In this document: piece after piece, positions 55,778 to 64,000 of the stretch
Position numbering within the stretch: position 1 is the stretch's first letter
Layout of the letters: every line of letters starts with the position of its first letter
Assembly (NCBI GenBank): GCA_964650705.1
Contig: CAZYUJ010000008.1
Location: 1-64,000 of the forward strand
Direction of reading: 5' to 3'
DNA: 64,000 nucleotides
Source of the DNA: Faeciplasma sp964650705
Lineage (GTDB): Bacteria; Bacillota; Clostridia; Oscillospirales; Ruminococcaceae
Program-made: the position numbers and the translations under genes
Notes under the pieces: model-generated
The model's database searches: none
Seen by the model: the letters and a program-made list of their open reading frames with translations, nothing else
What the model was told of the DNA's origin: nothing

Positions 55778-56413
55778 TTAGAATTCAAATTCGCTCCAAG
55801 GGAATTCACACGCAGGGTTCAAAGAAAAGCTCATAACTTCTTTAGTTTTCGGATGTCTGAATTCAAGATAGCAAGAAAAAAGAGCAATGCTTGTTGAACT
55901 CTTATCGCCGCCATAGCGCCTATCACCCAAAAGCGGCAGCTTTCGTGAAGCGAACTGAACACGGATCTGATGAGTTCTGCCGGTATGAAGATGAACTCTT
56001 ATAAGCGAGATCTCGCCCTTTGCGGTATTTGAGGTTGAAATAAGCTTATAATCCAGCTTAGCGTCCTTTACTCCCTTACGCTGTCTGTCAACGACAAAGG
56101 TCTTTCCCGATCTTGCATCACGATAGAGAAGATCAGTGAGTGTGTCCTCTGACTTTTCGGGAGCGCCGGAAACGACGCAGAAATACTCCTTGATTAGAGT
56201 TTTGTTTTGTATCTGAAGGCTCAGATCTGCGGCGGCTTGCTTTGTTTTTGCAAATACCATCAATCCCCCGACAGCTTTATCAAGACGGTGAACACAAAAC
56301 GATCCACAACCAAGCTGTTGCGACAAAAGCGACGGCATATCCTTCTCGGAATCAACGCCGACGGGCTTTTGACAAACGATGATATGGTCATCATTATAAA
56401 TAATATTTATCAT
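55778..56413 (-). CDS. RluA family pseudouridine synthase
   Basis: A 211-residue enzyme that isomerises uridine in rRNA or tRNA. The catalytic motif is FCVHRLDKAVGGLMVFAKT with the essential Asp in HRLD. Further family landmarks are IKEYFCVVSG, HTGRTHQIRVQFA and PLLGDRRYGG. It is short for the family and has no S4 domain, as in the RluA/YlyB minimal form. It follows prmA by 2 bases. Confidence 0.92.
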   Translation of the reverse strand: MINIIYNDDHIIVCQKPVGVDSEKDMPSLLSQQLGCGSFCVHRLDKAVGGLMVFAKTKQAAADLSLQIQNKTLIKEYFCVVSGAPEKSEDTLTDLLYRDARSGKTFVVDRQRKGVKDAKLDYKLISTSNTAKGEISLIRVHLHTGRTHQIRVQFASRKLPLLGDRRYGGDKSSTSIALFSCYLEFRHPKTKEVMSFSLNPACEFPWSEFEF

Positions 56414-56415
56414 GA

Positions 56416-57384
56416 TCAGTCCTTCTTATACACAGCGGCATTCCACATATCACGGTGGAGACTTTCAATAAGTGTAAAGCCGCATTGCTTTACAGCTTCG
56501 ATCACTTCATCGCGTCTGTCGTCGATAATGCCCGAAATCACGAGGATTCCGCCTTGTTTTGTGATCTCGGCGAAGGTCTCCTTCATCAGCATCAAAACGT
56601 CTGAGACAATGTTTGCGGCGACAAGGTCAAAGCCTTTACCGACTTTTTCCTTTAATTCGGGATCGGTTATGATGTCACCGTGATAAACGGTATACTTATC
56701 ATCGGCAATACCGTTTTTGATGGCATTCGATCTTGCGATCTTTGAGGCATCTTCAGCAATATCGGTGCCGACTGCGCTGTCTGCTCCAAGAGCTATTGCC
56801 GCGATGGAGATAATTCCGCTTCCGCAGCCAAGGTCGCAAACGCGGTCGCCTTTTTGAATATATTTTTCCAAAAGCTCCAAGCAAAGCTGGGTTGTATAGT
56901 GTCTTCCTGTGCCGAAGCTTGTTTCGGGGTCGAGCTCGACAACGGCACGGTCACAGTTTTCGGGCAGGCTTTCCCAGCTTGGCTTGATAACGATCTTCTT
57001 GCCGATCTCAACAGGCTTGAAGAACTGTTTCCAAGTGTTTGCCCAGTCCTCCTCACGGATACCTGATGCTTCAAGCTCAAGTCTTCCGAACTCGTTATTT
57101 TCATCTGCTTCCTTGAGGCGAGTTATGATAGACTTTATTTCGGCGAGCATTTCGGGAGCAGACTCGTTCTTTTCGATATAGACCGTTATATACGCCTCAC
57201 CGTTCTGAAGCGCCAGCACCTCATCGTCGATATAGTCCCAAGCGGGAGTTTTGTTTTCTACAAATTCGGTTATATCATTCGGGTCATTTATAACAAGCCC
57301 GGTTATTCCGGCACCTATAAGTGCGGCGCTAAGTGTCTCTATGCCCAAATGTGTCGTGTATATATTAAGTTCAAGCCAGTCCAT
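56416..57384 (-). CDS. prmA: Ribosomal protein L11 methyltransferase
   Basis: A 322-residue SAM-dependent enzyme that methylates amino groups of ribosomal protein L11. The N-terminal domain starts MDWLELNIYT; the SAM domain has LDPETSFGTGRHYTTQLCLELLE, VCDLGCGSGIISIAA, GTDIAEDA and VAANIVSDVLM. Length is typical. The ATG at 57384 follows GGAGAA at 8 bases. Confidence 0.96.
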   Translation of the reverse strand: MDWLELNIYTTHLGIETLSAALIGAGITGLVINDPNDITEFVENKTPAWDYIDDEVLALQNGEAYITVYIEKNESAPEMLAEIKSIITRLKEADENNEFGRLELEASGIREEDWANTWKQFFKPVEIGKKIVIKPSWESLPENCDRAVVELDPETSFGTGRHYTTQLCLELLEKYIQKGDRVCDLGCGSGIISIAAIALGADSAVGTDIAEDASKIARSNAIKNGIADDKYTVYHGDIITDPELKEKVGKGFDLVAANIVSDVLMLMKETFAEITKQGGILVISGIIDDRRDEVIEAVKQCGFTLIESLHRDMWNAAVYKKD

Positions 57385-57414
57385 GATGATTCTCCGTTTC
57401 GTTTTATTCACTTG

Positions 57415-57443
57415 ATTTTAGCACATATCGCCTTGATAGTCAA
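57415..57443 (-). promoter_or_regulatory. Promoter of prmA
   Basis: Minus strand: TTGACT (57438-57443), 17 bases, TAAAAT (57415-57420). Element E8 begins 2 bases upstream of the -35. Confidence 0.7.
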
Positions 57444-57444
57444 T

Positions 57445-57523
57445 CAGCGGCGATTTCGCCGAGCGCGGGCGGAAGCCGAGTGCTCGGCGGCGGAGCCGCG
57501 GTGAGAGCCGCAGGAAGTCGGGG
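57445..57523. repeat. GC-rich intergenic element E8
   Basis: Fills the gap between the terminator of the P-type ATPase gene and the -35 of prmA. It contains GGCG-ATTT-CGCC, GCCGA-GTGC-TCGGC and GCGGC-GGA-GCCGC hairpins; the last 13-mer is identical in E3. Confidence 0.72.
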
Positions 57524-57524
57524 A

Positions 57525-57560
57525 AATAAAATCAAGGGACAGCGAAAGCTGTCCCTTGGT
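57525..57560 (-). terminator. Terminator of the metal ATPase gene
   Basis: On the minus strand CAAGGGACAGC pairs with GCTGTCCCTTG, followed by ATTTTATTT. Confidence 0.85.
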
Positions 57561-57569
57561 TCGGTTATA

Positions 57570-59480
57570 TCAATTTTTCGGAGCCTTAAGAGCTCGAAGC
57601 GCATTTATAACAGCGAGCAGCATTACCCCTGTATCAGCAAAAACTGCAAGCCACATTCCCGATACGCCGCGAATTGTAAGTATCATTACCAACAGCTTTG
57701 CGCCGAGCGAGAAGATTATGTTCTGCCATACTACGCTTATCGTCTTTCTCGATATCTTAACAGCTTGTGCAAGCTTTGAAAGCTTGTCGTCAAGCAAAAC
57801 AACGTCTGCTGATTCGATAGCGGCATCAGAACCGAGAGCGCCCATTGCTACGCCGAGATCTGCAAGAGCCAAAACGGGAGCATCGTTGATCCCGTCGCCG
57901 ACGAATGCGGTAGCGCCATCGGTCTCGGAAATGATCTTTTCAAGACAGCTGACCTTTTCTTCAGGCTTAAGAGAATGATTTATATCGGTGATTCCGACCT
58001 CAGAAGCGATCTCATTTGCAGCTTTCTCGCTGTCACCCGTTAACATTGATATCGTGGATACACCAAGAGATTTAAGGCTTGTGATGGCTTCCTTGGAATC
58101 AGGCTTCACCTTATCAGTGAACATTACGCTTCCCTTATATTCGCCGTTGATGGCTATATGAATGCTGACGCCCGAGGTCTCCTCCAAATCCGATGTAACT
58201 CCGATATGACGCATAAGGTTTTCGTTGCCAACTGCGACAGTATCATCTCCGACAGCACTGATTATACCCTTGCCTGCAATTTCTTCGGTGCTTTTGATAT
58301 CGTTATCGTTTATCGGCTGTCCGAAATGCTTTACCAAAGCCTTTGCTATAGGATGAGTTGAACGGCTTTCAGCATATGCCGCCAGCGCAAGCGTATCATC
58401 ATCGATCGACGAAGAGGTGACGCTGAGTGTGCCGTATGTAAGAGTACCTGTTTTGTCGAGTGCGACAGACTTAAGCTTGGAAAGCTGTTCGATGCAGTTT
58501 GTTCCTTTTATTAAAATACCTTTCGAGGAGGCACAGCCAACGCCTGCAAAGAATGTGAGAGGAACGGAAATAACGAGTGCACATGGGCAGGAAATTACGA
58601 GCAGCGAAAGACCGCGATAGAGCCATGTCGAGAAGGTCTCAGCATATCCTGTGAACAGGGGGAACACAAATGCGACTATTGCCGCGACAGCAACCACGAT
58701 CAAAGTATACTTGCGGGCGAAGCGAGAAATGAAGCGCTCTGCCTTTGCTTTCTTCGACTGAGCATCCTTTACCATTTCGAGGATTCTTGCGGCAGAAGAG
58801 TCGTGATATTCCTTTTCGACCAAGACCTCTATTGTTCCGGAACAGTTGATTCCTCCGCCAAAGACAGTATCTCCGACAGAAACGGAAACAGGAAGAGATT
58901 CGCCGGTGAGTGCGGAATTATCGACAGCGGAGCTGCCCTTTATAACTTTGCCGTCGAGTGCGATGCGCTCACCTGCAAGAACGATGACTGTATCCCCTGC
59001 CTTAACGGTTTCGGGGAGCACCTGTACGAGCTCGCCGTTCTGACGGATGTTGACATGGTCGGGATGAAGCTCCAAAAGAGCAGTTATAGACTTGCGAGAA
59101 CGCTCGCTCGCAACTCCCTCAAGTATCTCGCCCATGGCGTAGAAGAGCATAACAGCCGCGCCTTCGGATACCTCACCAACAGCGATAGCGCCAACAGAAG
59201 CAATAGCCATTAAGAAGCTTTCGTCTATCCTGCGCTCGGTTATAAGGTCGTGCAGAGCTTCATATAGCGTTTCATATCCAACGACAAGATATGAAGCGAT
59301 GAGGACAACGGTTTTGATGATCCCATCAGGGATAAAGAATGATGCGGCGAACAAAACCGCAGCGATAATGATCTTTATAATGTTGGCTTTAAGCGAGCCG
59401 TGATCGTGGTTATGCTCGTGAGAGTGTTCCTGCTCATGAGAGCGGCTGTCTTCATGACAGCCGCAACGGCAGTGTGACAT
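57570..59480 (-). CDS. Heavy-metal P1B-type ATPase (Zn/Cd/Pb exporter type)
   Basis: A 636-residue metal-exporting ATPase. The N-terminus is Cys- and His-rich (HCRCGCHEDSRSHEQEHSHEHNH) and lacks a classical HMA fold. Then about eight membrane helices, the actuator ALTGESLP, the transport motif SCPCALV in the sixth helix, phosphorylation site DKTGTLT, HP locus STHPIAKAL and GDGINDAPVLA. CPC plus a His-rich tail points to Zn2+, Cd2+ or Pb2+. It follows an ArsR regulator gene by 26 bases and should be induced by the metal. Confidence 0.94.
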   Translation of the reverse strand: MSHCRCGCHEDSRSHEQEHSHEHNHDHGSLKANIIKIIIAAVLFAASFFIPDGIIKTVVLIASYLVVGYETLYEALHDLITERRIDESFLMAIASVGAIAVGEVSEGAAVMLFYAMGEILEGVASERSRKSITALLELHPDHVNIRQNGELVQVLPETVKAGDTVIVLAGERIALDGKVIKGSSAVDNSALTGESLPVSVSVGDTVFGGGINCSGTIEVLVEKEYHDSSAARILEMVKDAQSKKAKAERFISRFARKYTLIVVAVAAIVAFVFPLFTGYAETFSTWLYRGLSLLVISCPCALVISVPLTFFAGVGCASSKGILIKGTNCIEQLSKLKSVALDKTGTLTYGTLSVTSSSIDDDTLALAAYAESRSTHPIAKALVKHFGQPINDNDIKSTEEIAGKGIISAVGDDTVAVGNENLMRHIGVTSDLEETSGVSIHIAINGEYKGSVMFTDKVKPDSKEAITSLKSLGVSTISMLTGDSEKAANEIASEVGITDINHSLKPEEKVSCLEKIISETDGATAFVGDGINDAPVLALADLGVAMGALGSDAAIESADVVLLDDKLSKLAQAVKISRKTISVVWQNIIFSLGAKLLVMILTIRGVSGMWLAVFADTGVMLLAVINALRALKAPKN

Positions 59481-59506
59481 ATGTATATCCTCCTTGATGA
59501 AATTAA

Positions 59507-59887
59507 TTATTCTGAAATGTGTTCAAGACCTGTTGCTAAAATATCAGAGACGTGGCTGTCTGCGATGGAATAATAGATAGTCTTTCCTTCGCGGCGATAT
59601 TTGACCAAGCCAGCCTGTTTAAGCACACGAAGCTGATGGGAAACAGCAGATTGAGACACGCCGACAAGCTCTGTGATATCACAGACACACATATCCCCCG
59701 CCAGAAGAGAGAACAATATCCTTACTCTGGTCAGGTCGGAAATGGCTTTGAAGAGCTCGCTGACATAATACGCTTCTTCCTCAGTGATCATTTTGTTTTC
59801 AAAAAGCTTTACTTTCTCAACATTCTTGCCGCCGCATTCAATGTGATGAGGGCATTCATGACAATTGCAGTTTTCGAGATCGTGCAT
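59507..59887 (-). CDS. ArsR/SmtB family metal-sensing repressor (CadC/CzrA-like)
   Basis: A 126-residue winged-helix repressor. The N-terminus has a Cys/His cluster (CNCHECPHHIECGG), helix 3 carries DMCVCDI, matching the Cys pair of the CadC alpha-3N site, recognition helix SQSAVSHQLRVLKQAGL, and the C-terminal DSHVSDIL...LEHISE matches the alpha-5 zinc site. It therefore seems to keep both known site types. Metal binding should release it from the palindrome upstream. It is first in the operon with the metal ATPase. Confidence 0.93.
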   Translation of the reverse strand: MHDLENCNCHECPHHIECGGKNVEKVKLFENKMITEEEAYYVSELFKAISDLTRVRILFSLLAGDMCVCDITELVGVSQSAVSHQLRVLKQAGLVKYRREGKTIYYSIADSHVSDILATGLEHISE

Positions 59888-59905
59888 TGCAAATACTCCT
59901 TTCAA

Positions 59906-59935
59906 ATAACATATGAATATGTGTTCATATGTTAT
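59906..59935 (-). promoter_or_regulatory. ArsR operator palindrome
   Basis: Perfect 12-6-12 inverted repeat: ATAACATATGAA and TTCATATGTTAT around TATGTG. The ATATGAA..TTCATAT core is typical of ArsR/SmtB operators. It overlaps the edge of the -10 box and the transcription start. Confidence 0.85.
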
Positions 59936-59961
59936 TATACACATGTATCTGCTCTTGTCAA
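59934..59961 (-). promoter_or_regulatory. Promoter of the ArsR-metal ATPase operon
   Basis: Minus strand: TTGACA (59956-59961), 16 bases, TATAAT (59934-59939). Confidence 0.85.
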
Positions 59962-59991
59962 TAGCTAATATAAAATATGTATGGGCGAAGA

Positions 59992-61398
59992 TCATTCGCC
60001 CTTTCTTTTTCGCTTATTTTTTAGAATTTCAACGTTTTCGTCAACCTGTTTTTTGTGCAGAGGGTACCACAGCCACAAAACAAGAGCAAGAGCAACAAAT
60101 CCGATCATCGGGACGATCGTTGAAACGCTGAATATTCCATCCAGAACACTCGGCTCAAACGCTGTTGTCTCGCTGTATCCGATAATGGATAAAAGTGCGC
60201 CTGTAAGACCTGCCGATGCCGCTTGTCCAAGCTTTCGGGAGAATGAATACAGAGCATATACAGAGCCGTCTTCACGCACACCGTTTTTGATCTCGGAATA
60301 GTCGATAACATCGGTAACGAATGCCCAGGATATCATCGAGAATATGCCAAGACCTATCCAGCAAACTGCATTAACAGCAACGAATACCCAAACATTCTGA
60401 GGTCTCCAAATGAACAATATCAAATAGACTGCCGCTGCTGCAAGGTTCGCAACAACACTGACTTCTACTTTTCCGAAGCGGTTAGCCAAAGGCTTTGATA
60501 CCGCTGCGGCGATCATCATTCCAACCATCATGACAATTGTCGAAGCAGACTGAGCCTTGCTGTTGTTATAATAGTTGGGATAGAGATAAGGTGCCATTCC
60601 CTGTACTGTTAATTGAGCCAAAAGCATGATCACCGAAGCGACAACAAGTGAGATCAGCGCACGGTTCCTAAGAGCATTCAAAAGCATTCTGCCGACATTG
60701 TTGTTTTGCTTTACGTGTTCTGCCTGCTCTGTCATTACACGTTCGGTGGTCAAGAAATAGCAAGCGATATATGCGATCACAGATAATATCGACAAAATTC
60801 CTGCTACCAAAGTAAAGCGTGGGCCGTCAAGGACTTCGAAGCCTGCTTCGTTTTTTGTGAATGCAAATATCGGTATGCCTGCGCCTATGATAACTCCTGC
60901 AAAAACGCCGCCCATCGTTCTATAGGTTGAAAGAGACTGACGGTCGCCGGGTTCGGGTGAGATAGCTGACGCCATTGAACCGTATGGGATATTTATTGAG
61001 GTATAGAACACCGAGCCCCAAAGAGTGTAGGTTACAAAAAGATAGACGACCTTTGCCCAATACGGCAGACCCGCCAGCGAGCTTTGATATATCAAAAATG
61101 AAGCTATCGCCACGGGAATACACATTCTCAACAGCCAAGGCTTGAATTTGCCTTTTGGAGTTATCGAACTGCGGTCGCATATTCTGCCCATCGTAACATC
61201 GGTAAAGCCGTCGATAAACCTTGTTATCATCATAACGATTCCGACGACAAAGGCATCGAGTCCCATAACGTCGGTATAGAATTTCAACAAAAAAGATGAT
61301 GAAAGCAAGAAGGTAAAATCGTTGCCGAAATCGCCGAAAAGATAGCCCAGCTTGTCTCTGAAGCTAAACGGTCTCGGAGAGTCTTGTGTCTTTTTCAC
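59992..61398 (-). CDS. GPH family (MelB-like) sugar:cation symporter
   Basis: A 468-residue transporter with 12 predicted membrane helices of the glycoside-pentoside-hexuronide family. It opens FSFRDKLGYLFGDFGNDFTF and contains RFIDGFTDVTMGRICDRS (cation-site Asp residues in helices 2 and 4) and the MFS-like TYRTMGGVFAGV. The family imports melibiose, xylosides, lactose or glucuronides with H+ or Na+. It is divergent from a GH2 glycosidase gene, so a galactoside or other GH2 substrate is likely. Confidence 0.9.
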   Translation of the reverse strand: MKKTQDSPRPFSFRDKLGYLFGDFGNDFTFLLSSSFLLKFYTDVMGLDAFVVGIVMMITRFIDGFTDVTMGRICDRSSITPKGKFKPWLLRMCIPVAIASFLIYQSSLAGLPYWAKVVYLFVTYTLWGSVFYTSINIPYGSMASAISPEPGDRQSLSTYRTMGGVFAGVIIGAGIPIFAFTKNEAGFEVLDGPRFTLVAGILSILSVIAYIACYFLTTERVMTEQAEHVKQNNNVGRMLLNALRNRALISLVVASVIMLLAQLTVQGMAPYLYPNYYNNSKAQSASTIVMMVGMMIAAAVSKPLANRFGKVEVSVVANLAAAAVYLILFIWRPQNVWVFVAVNAVCWIGLGIFSMISWAFVTDVIDYSEIKNGVREDGSVYALYSFSRKLGQAASAGLTGALLSIIGYSETTAFEPSVLDGIFSVSTIVPMIGFVALALVLWLWYPLHKKQVDENVEILKNKRKRKGE

Positions 61399-61567
61399 GT
61401 TAGCGTCCTCCTTATATATTCAAAGAAGATATGGTTACGGATATATCATCTCACAAAATTAAGGGATTATGACGCAAAATCTTAATATTGCTATATTTAT
61501 ATAATGAAATCACATTTAGACAAAAGCCATAAGCAAAAACAGAAATCGTTAAGTCATATTATATATA
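61399..61567. other. Intergenic region between transporter and GH2 genes
   Basis: AT-rich gap between divergent genes. The plus-strand GH2 promoter lies at its right end. I see an AAGGAGG for the transporter but no convincing minus-strand promoter and no clear operator palindrome. Confidence 0.4.
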
Positions 61568-61596
61568 TTGACTAATCAAGGATGATGATGTATAAT
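61568..61596 (+). promoter_or_regulatory. Promoter of the GH2 gene
   Basis: TTGACT (61568-61573), 17 bases, TATAAT (61591-61596). Confidence 0.78.
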
Positions 61597-61665
61597 AAAT
61601 AGGATGATGTGTTCGTTGGAGCACAAGTATTGTTTTGTAATTTTGAACATAATAAGGAGCGAAAA

Positions 61666-63912
61666 ATGATGAGAAACGTAATTGGTTATAACTCAGGTTG
61701 GCTGTTCTCCAAGGCGGCAAATGAAGTTCCCTCGGTGCTTCCCTGTGACTGGGAATCCGTTGATCTTCCTCACACATGGAATGCTACTGACGGACAGGAC
61801 GGCGGCAACGACTATCACAGAGGAACCTGCTACTATGCAAAGACATTGAAGCGTGACGAGCTTCCCTCAGACGGAAGATATTATTTGGAGATCAGAGGCG
61901 CAAACTCTTCTGCTGACGTTTATTTGAACGGCGAGAACCTTATGCACCACGACGGCGGTTACTCAACCTGGAGAGTTGACCTTACAGATCACTTGAAGGA
62001 TGAAAACCTTTTGGTTATCGCTGTTGACAACTCACCTAATGACAGAGTCTATCCTCAGGTTGCTGATTTTACGTTCTATGGCGGACTTTACAGAAACGTA
62101 AGCATCATTTGTGTTAATGATACTCACTTTGACCTTGATTATTACGGAGGCCCGGGCATTAAGGTCACTCCCGTTATAGACGGCGACTCGGCTGACGTTG
62201 AGATCGAAGTATTCGTAACCAACCCGAAGGACGGCGTTAGCGTTAAGTATACCGTTTGCGACAAGGAAGGAAACGAGATCGCTAAGGTCAACAGCGCCGA
62301 GACAAAGACTGTCATTCACATCGACAACGTTCACCTTTGGCACGGAAGAAAGGATCCTTATCTTTATACAGCAAAGGCTGAGCTTTTGGACGGCGAGACC
62401 GTTATCGACAACGTGAGCACGAGATTCGGTTGCAGAACGTATAAGATCGACCCTGAAAACGGATTCATCCTTAACGGTGAAGAATATCCCTTGCGCGGCG
62501 TATCTCGCCATCAGGACAGATGGGGTGTTGGTAACGCTTTGTTGCCTGAGCATCACGAAGAGGATATTGATCTTATTATGGAGGTTGGCGCAACAACGAT
62601 TCGTTTGGCTCACTATCAGCACGATCAGTATTTCTATGATCTTTGTGACGAAAAGGGTCTTGTTATTTGGGCAGAGATTCCTTATATCTCTCAGCATATG
62701 CCCACAGGCCGTGAAAACACCATCTCTCAGATGAAGGAGCTTATCACTCAGAACTATAACCACGCTTGTATCGTTGTCTGGGGTCTTTCCAATGAGATCA
62801 CCATGAAGGGCGACAAAGATCCTGACCTTTTGGAGAACCACAGAATCTTGAACGACTTGGTTCATGAGATGGACAAGACAAGACTTACCACCATCGCCGC
62901 AGTTTCCCCCTGCCCTATCGACAGCCCTTATATTCAGATCCCTGACGTTGTATCTTATAACCACTATTTCGGCTGGTATGGCGGCGAGACTGATATGAAC
63001 GGTCCTTGGTTTGATAAGTTCCACGCAACTCATCCCAATATCCCGATCGGATGCTCCGAATATGGCTGTGAAGCTTTGAATTGGCACACCTCTAACCCGA
63101 TGCAGGGTGACTATACCGAAGAATATCAGGCATATTACCACGAAGAGCTCATCAAGCAGCTCTTTACAAGAAAATATATGTGGGCAACACACGTTTGGAA
63201 TATGTTCGACTTCGGCGCTGATGCAAGAAGCGAAGGCGGCGAAAACGGCCAGAACCACAAGGGTCTTGTGACCATGGACAGAAAGTATAAGAAGGACTCC
63301 TTCTATGCTTATAAGGCTTGGCTTTCTGACGAGAAGTTCGTTCACATCACCTCAAAGAGATATATCGACAGAGTTGAAGACGTGACAAAGGTTACTGTAT
63401 ATTCCAATATGCCTGAGGTTGAGCTCTTCGCAAACGGCGTTAGTCTCGGAAAGAAGGCTGCTGACGATCACTTCTTCTATTTCGATGTTCCCAACGTTGG
63501 TGAGACAAAGCTTGAGGCTGTTGCAGGCGAATATAGAGACGAAAGCGTTATCAGAAAGGTTGATACCTTCAACGAAGAATATAGACTCGTTGAAAAGAAC
63601 GCTATCATCAACTGGTTTGAGATCGACATGCCGGAGGGTTATTTCTCCATAAACGACAAGATGGGCGACATCATGAAAACTGTCAGAGGCAAGCTTATCT
63701 TTGCAAACATCCTTGCGAAGAAGATGCCGAAGAATAAGAAGGCTGCCGGCTTTGATGTGAGTGAGATGGGCGATTCTATGATGTCTATGCTCGGAAGCTT
63801 TACCGTTTTGCGCTTGACAGGTATGATGTCGATGGCTGACATTAATTTCACCAAGGAAGAGCTTTTGCATTTAAACAAGCAGCTCAACAAGATCAAGAAA
63901 CCCAAGAAATAA
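61666..63912 (+). CDS. GH2 family beta-galactosidase-like glycosidase
   Basis: A 748-residue cytosolic enzyme (no signal peptide) of glycoside hydrolase family 2. The jelly-roll sugar-binding domain (about 1-165; DLPHTWNATDGQDGG), immunoglobulin-like domain (about 170-270), and TIM barrel (about 270-570) are in order. GVSRHQDRWGVGNALLPE, the acid/base in WGLSNEIT (about E377) and the nucleophile in CSEYGCEAL (about E465) are present. A C-terminal extension follows. Beta-galactosidase is most likely, but beta-glucuronidase or beta-mannosidase cannot be excluded. Start chosen by AAGGAG at 61654-61659. Confidence 0.9.
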   Translation: MMRNVIGYNSGWLFSKAANEVPSVLPCDWESVDLPHTWNATDGQDGGNDYHRGTCYYAKTLKRDELPSDGRYYLEIRGANSSADVYLNGENLMHHDGGYSTWRVDLTDHLKDENLLVIAVDNSPNDRVYPQVADFTFYGGLYRNVSIICVNDTHFDLDYYGGPGIKVTPVIDGDSADVEIEVFVTNPKDGVSVKYTVCDKEGNEIAKVNSAETKTVIHIDNVHLWHGRKDPYLYTAKAELLDGETVIDNVSTRFGCRTYKIDPENGFILNGEEYPLRGVSRHQDRWGVGNALLPEHHEEDIDLIMEVGATTIRLAHYQHDQYFYDLCDEKGLVIWAEIPYISQHMPTGRENTISQMKELITQNYNHACIVVWGLSNEITMKGDKDPDLLENHRILNDLVHEMDKTRLTTIAAVSPCPIDSPYIQIPDVVSYNHYFGWYGGETDMNGPWFDKFHATHPNIPIGCSEYGCEALNWHTSNPMQGDYTEEYQAYYHEELIKQLFTRKYMWATHVWNMFDFGADARSEGGENGQNHKGLVTMDRKYKKDSFYAYKAWLSDEKFVHITSKRYIDRVEDVTKVTVYSNMPEVELFANGVSLGKKAADDHFFYFDVPNVGETKLEAVAGEYRDESVIRKVDTFNEEYRLVEKNAIINWFEIDMPEGYFSINDKMGDIMKTVRGKLIFANILAKKMPKNKKAAGFDVSEMGDSMMSMLGSFTVLRLTGMMSMADINFTKEELLHLNKQLNKIKKPKK

Positions 63913-63921
63913 GAAATAATA

Positions 63922-63960
63922 AAACCCTGCTGAGGATTTCCTCAGCAGGGTCGTTTTTTT
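63922..63960. terminator. Terminator of the GH2 gene
   Basis: AACCCTGCTGAGG pairs with CCTCAGCAGGGT and is followed by seven T. The minus-strand tail is also T-rich. Confidence 0.88.
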
Positions 63961-63963
63961 ATA

Positions 63964-64000
63964 TTACTTTTTCATTAGTGTGCCGAATATTACTGCGCCG
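63964..64000 (-). CDS. Possible 3' end of a gene cut by the window edge
   Basis: On the minus strand the last bases read as a C-terminus GAVIFGTLMKK followed by a stop at 63964-63966, next to the bidirectional terminator. Only about 11 codons are visible, so this is tentative. Confidence 0.3.
   Translation of the reverse strand, partial: GAVIFGTLMKK

Noticed and set aside
9443..57523. GC-rich elements as tRNA, rRNA fragments or genes
   Set aside because: No cloverleaf, no rRNA-like stretch and no plausible reading frame; the words shared between copies are not coding-like.
59983..60001. Terminator of the GPH transporter gene
   Set aside because: GGGCGAA/TTCGCCC forms a stem overlapping the stop codon, but on the minus strand the following bases are not a T-run. 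A real T-run exists only on the antisense side.

Overview
The window looks like chromosome from a low-to-mid GC Firmicute of the class Clostridia, most plausibly a fibre-degrading gut member of the Oscillospirales/Ruminococcus type. The signs are AGGAGG-type ribosome binding sites, sigma-A promoters with 17-base spacing, a T-box pheST operon, the Clostridia gene order SpoVB-type flippase / HU / RqcP, DUF4364, IreB, YesL and FolT families, and secreted GH10 xylanases. The genus is an inference. I see no rRNA, tRNA, insertion sequence, prophage or CRISPR array.

Layout. 0.1-3.7 kb: tandem lipoprotein GH10 xylanases and a membrane protein. 3.7-7.1 kb: an orphan histidine-kinase-like protein, gap, and a YD-repeat lipoprotein. 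7.2-9.3 kb: trpS-ychF. 9.6-12 kb: SpoVB-type flippase, hup, rqcP. 12-14.6 kb: a PdaA-type deacetylase lipoprotein, a protease remnant, a small lipoprotein, ireB. 14.7-18.5 kb: pheST behind a T-box leader. 18.5-22.4 kb: queA - small membrane protein - tgt - mntP - HAD phosphatase. 22.5-25.5 kb: asd-dapA-dapB. 25.5-29.4 kb: four separately transcribed, same-strand genes for exported proteins with an almost identical PADTG-type C-terminal anchor. 29.6-33 kb: two more tandem GH10 lipoproteins. 33-41 kb: CDF transporter/DUF3810 and the pcrA - aroA-like - DUF4364 - yfbR - YwaF operon. 41.2-46.2 kb: AI-2E family transporter and the pgk-tpiA-gpmI glycolytic operon. 46.4-52 kb: trmL, pyridoxal kinase, small and large membrane proteins, folT with a probable THF riboswitch, pfkA. 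52-57.4 kb: a zinc-ribbon/PASTA pseudokinase, cardiolipin synthase, RluA, prmA. 57.5-60 kb: an ArsR-controlled Zn/Cd P-type ATPase. 60-63.9 kb: divergent GPH sugar transporter and GH2 beta-galactosidase.

How the genes fit together: four surface-tethered xylanases, the anchored surface proteins, the GPH symporter and the GH2 enzyme suggest plant-polysaccharide use. Sugars would enter glycolysis through pfkA, gap, pgk, tpiA and gpmI, all present here. The asd-dapA-dapB operon supplies diaminopimelate and lysine.

Two features look undescribed. The first is a family of about eight GC-rich (75-85% by my counts of two of them) 50-95 bp intergenic elements, built from short perfect hairpins. They lie only between genes: in 5' leaders, between stop codon and terminator, and abutting promoters. 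The second is the four-gene cluster of PADTG-anchored surface proteins, each with a fully consensus TTGACA-N17-TATAAT promoter and its own terminator. Also notable are a PASTA pseudokinase lacking both catalytic aspartates, a hairpin between the Shine-Dalgarno sequence and start codon of the deacetylase gene, a structured asd leader, a Rex-like box on pgk, and an AroA paralogue without the catalytic lysine.
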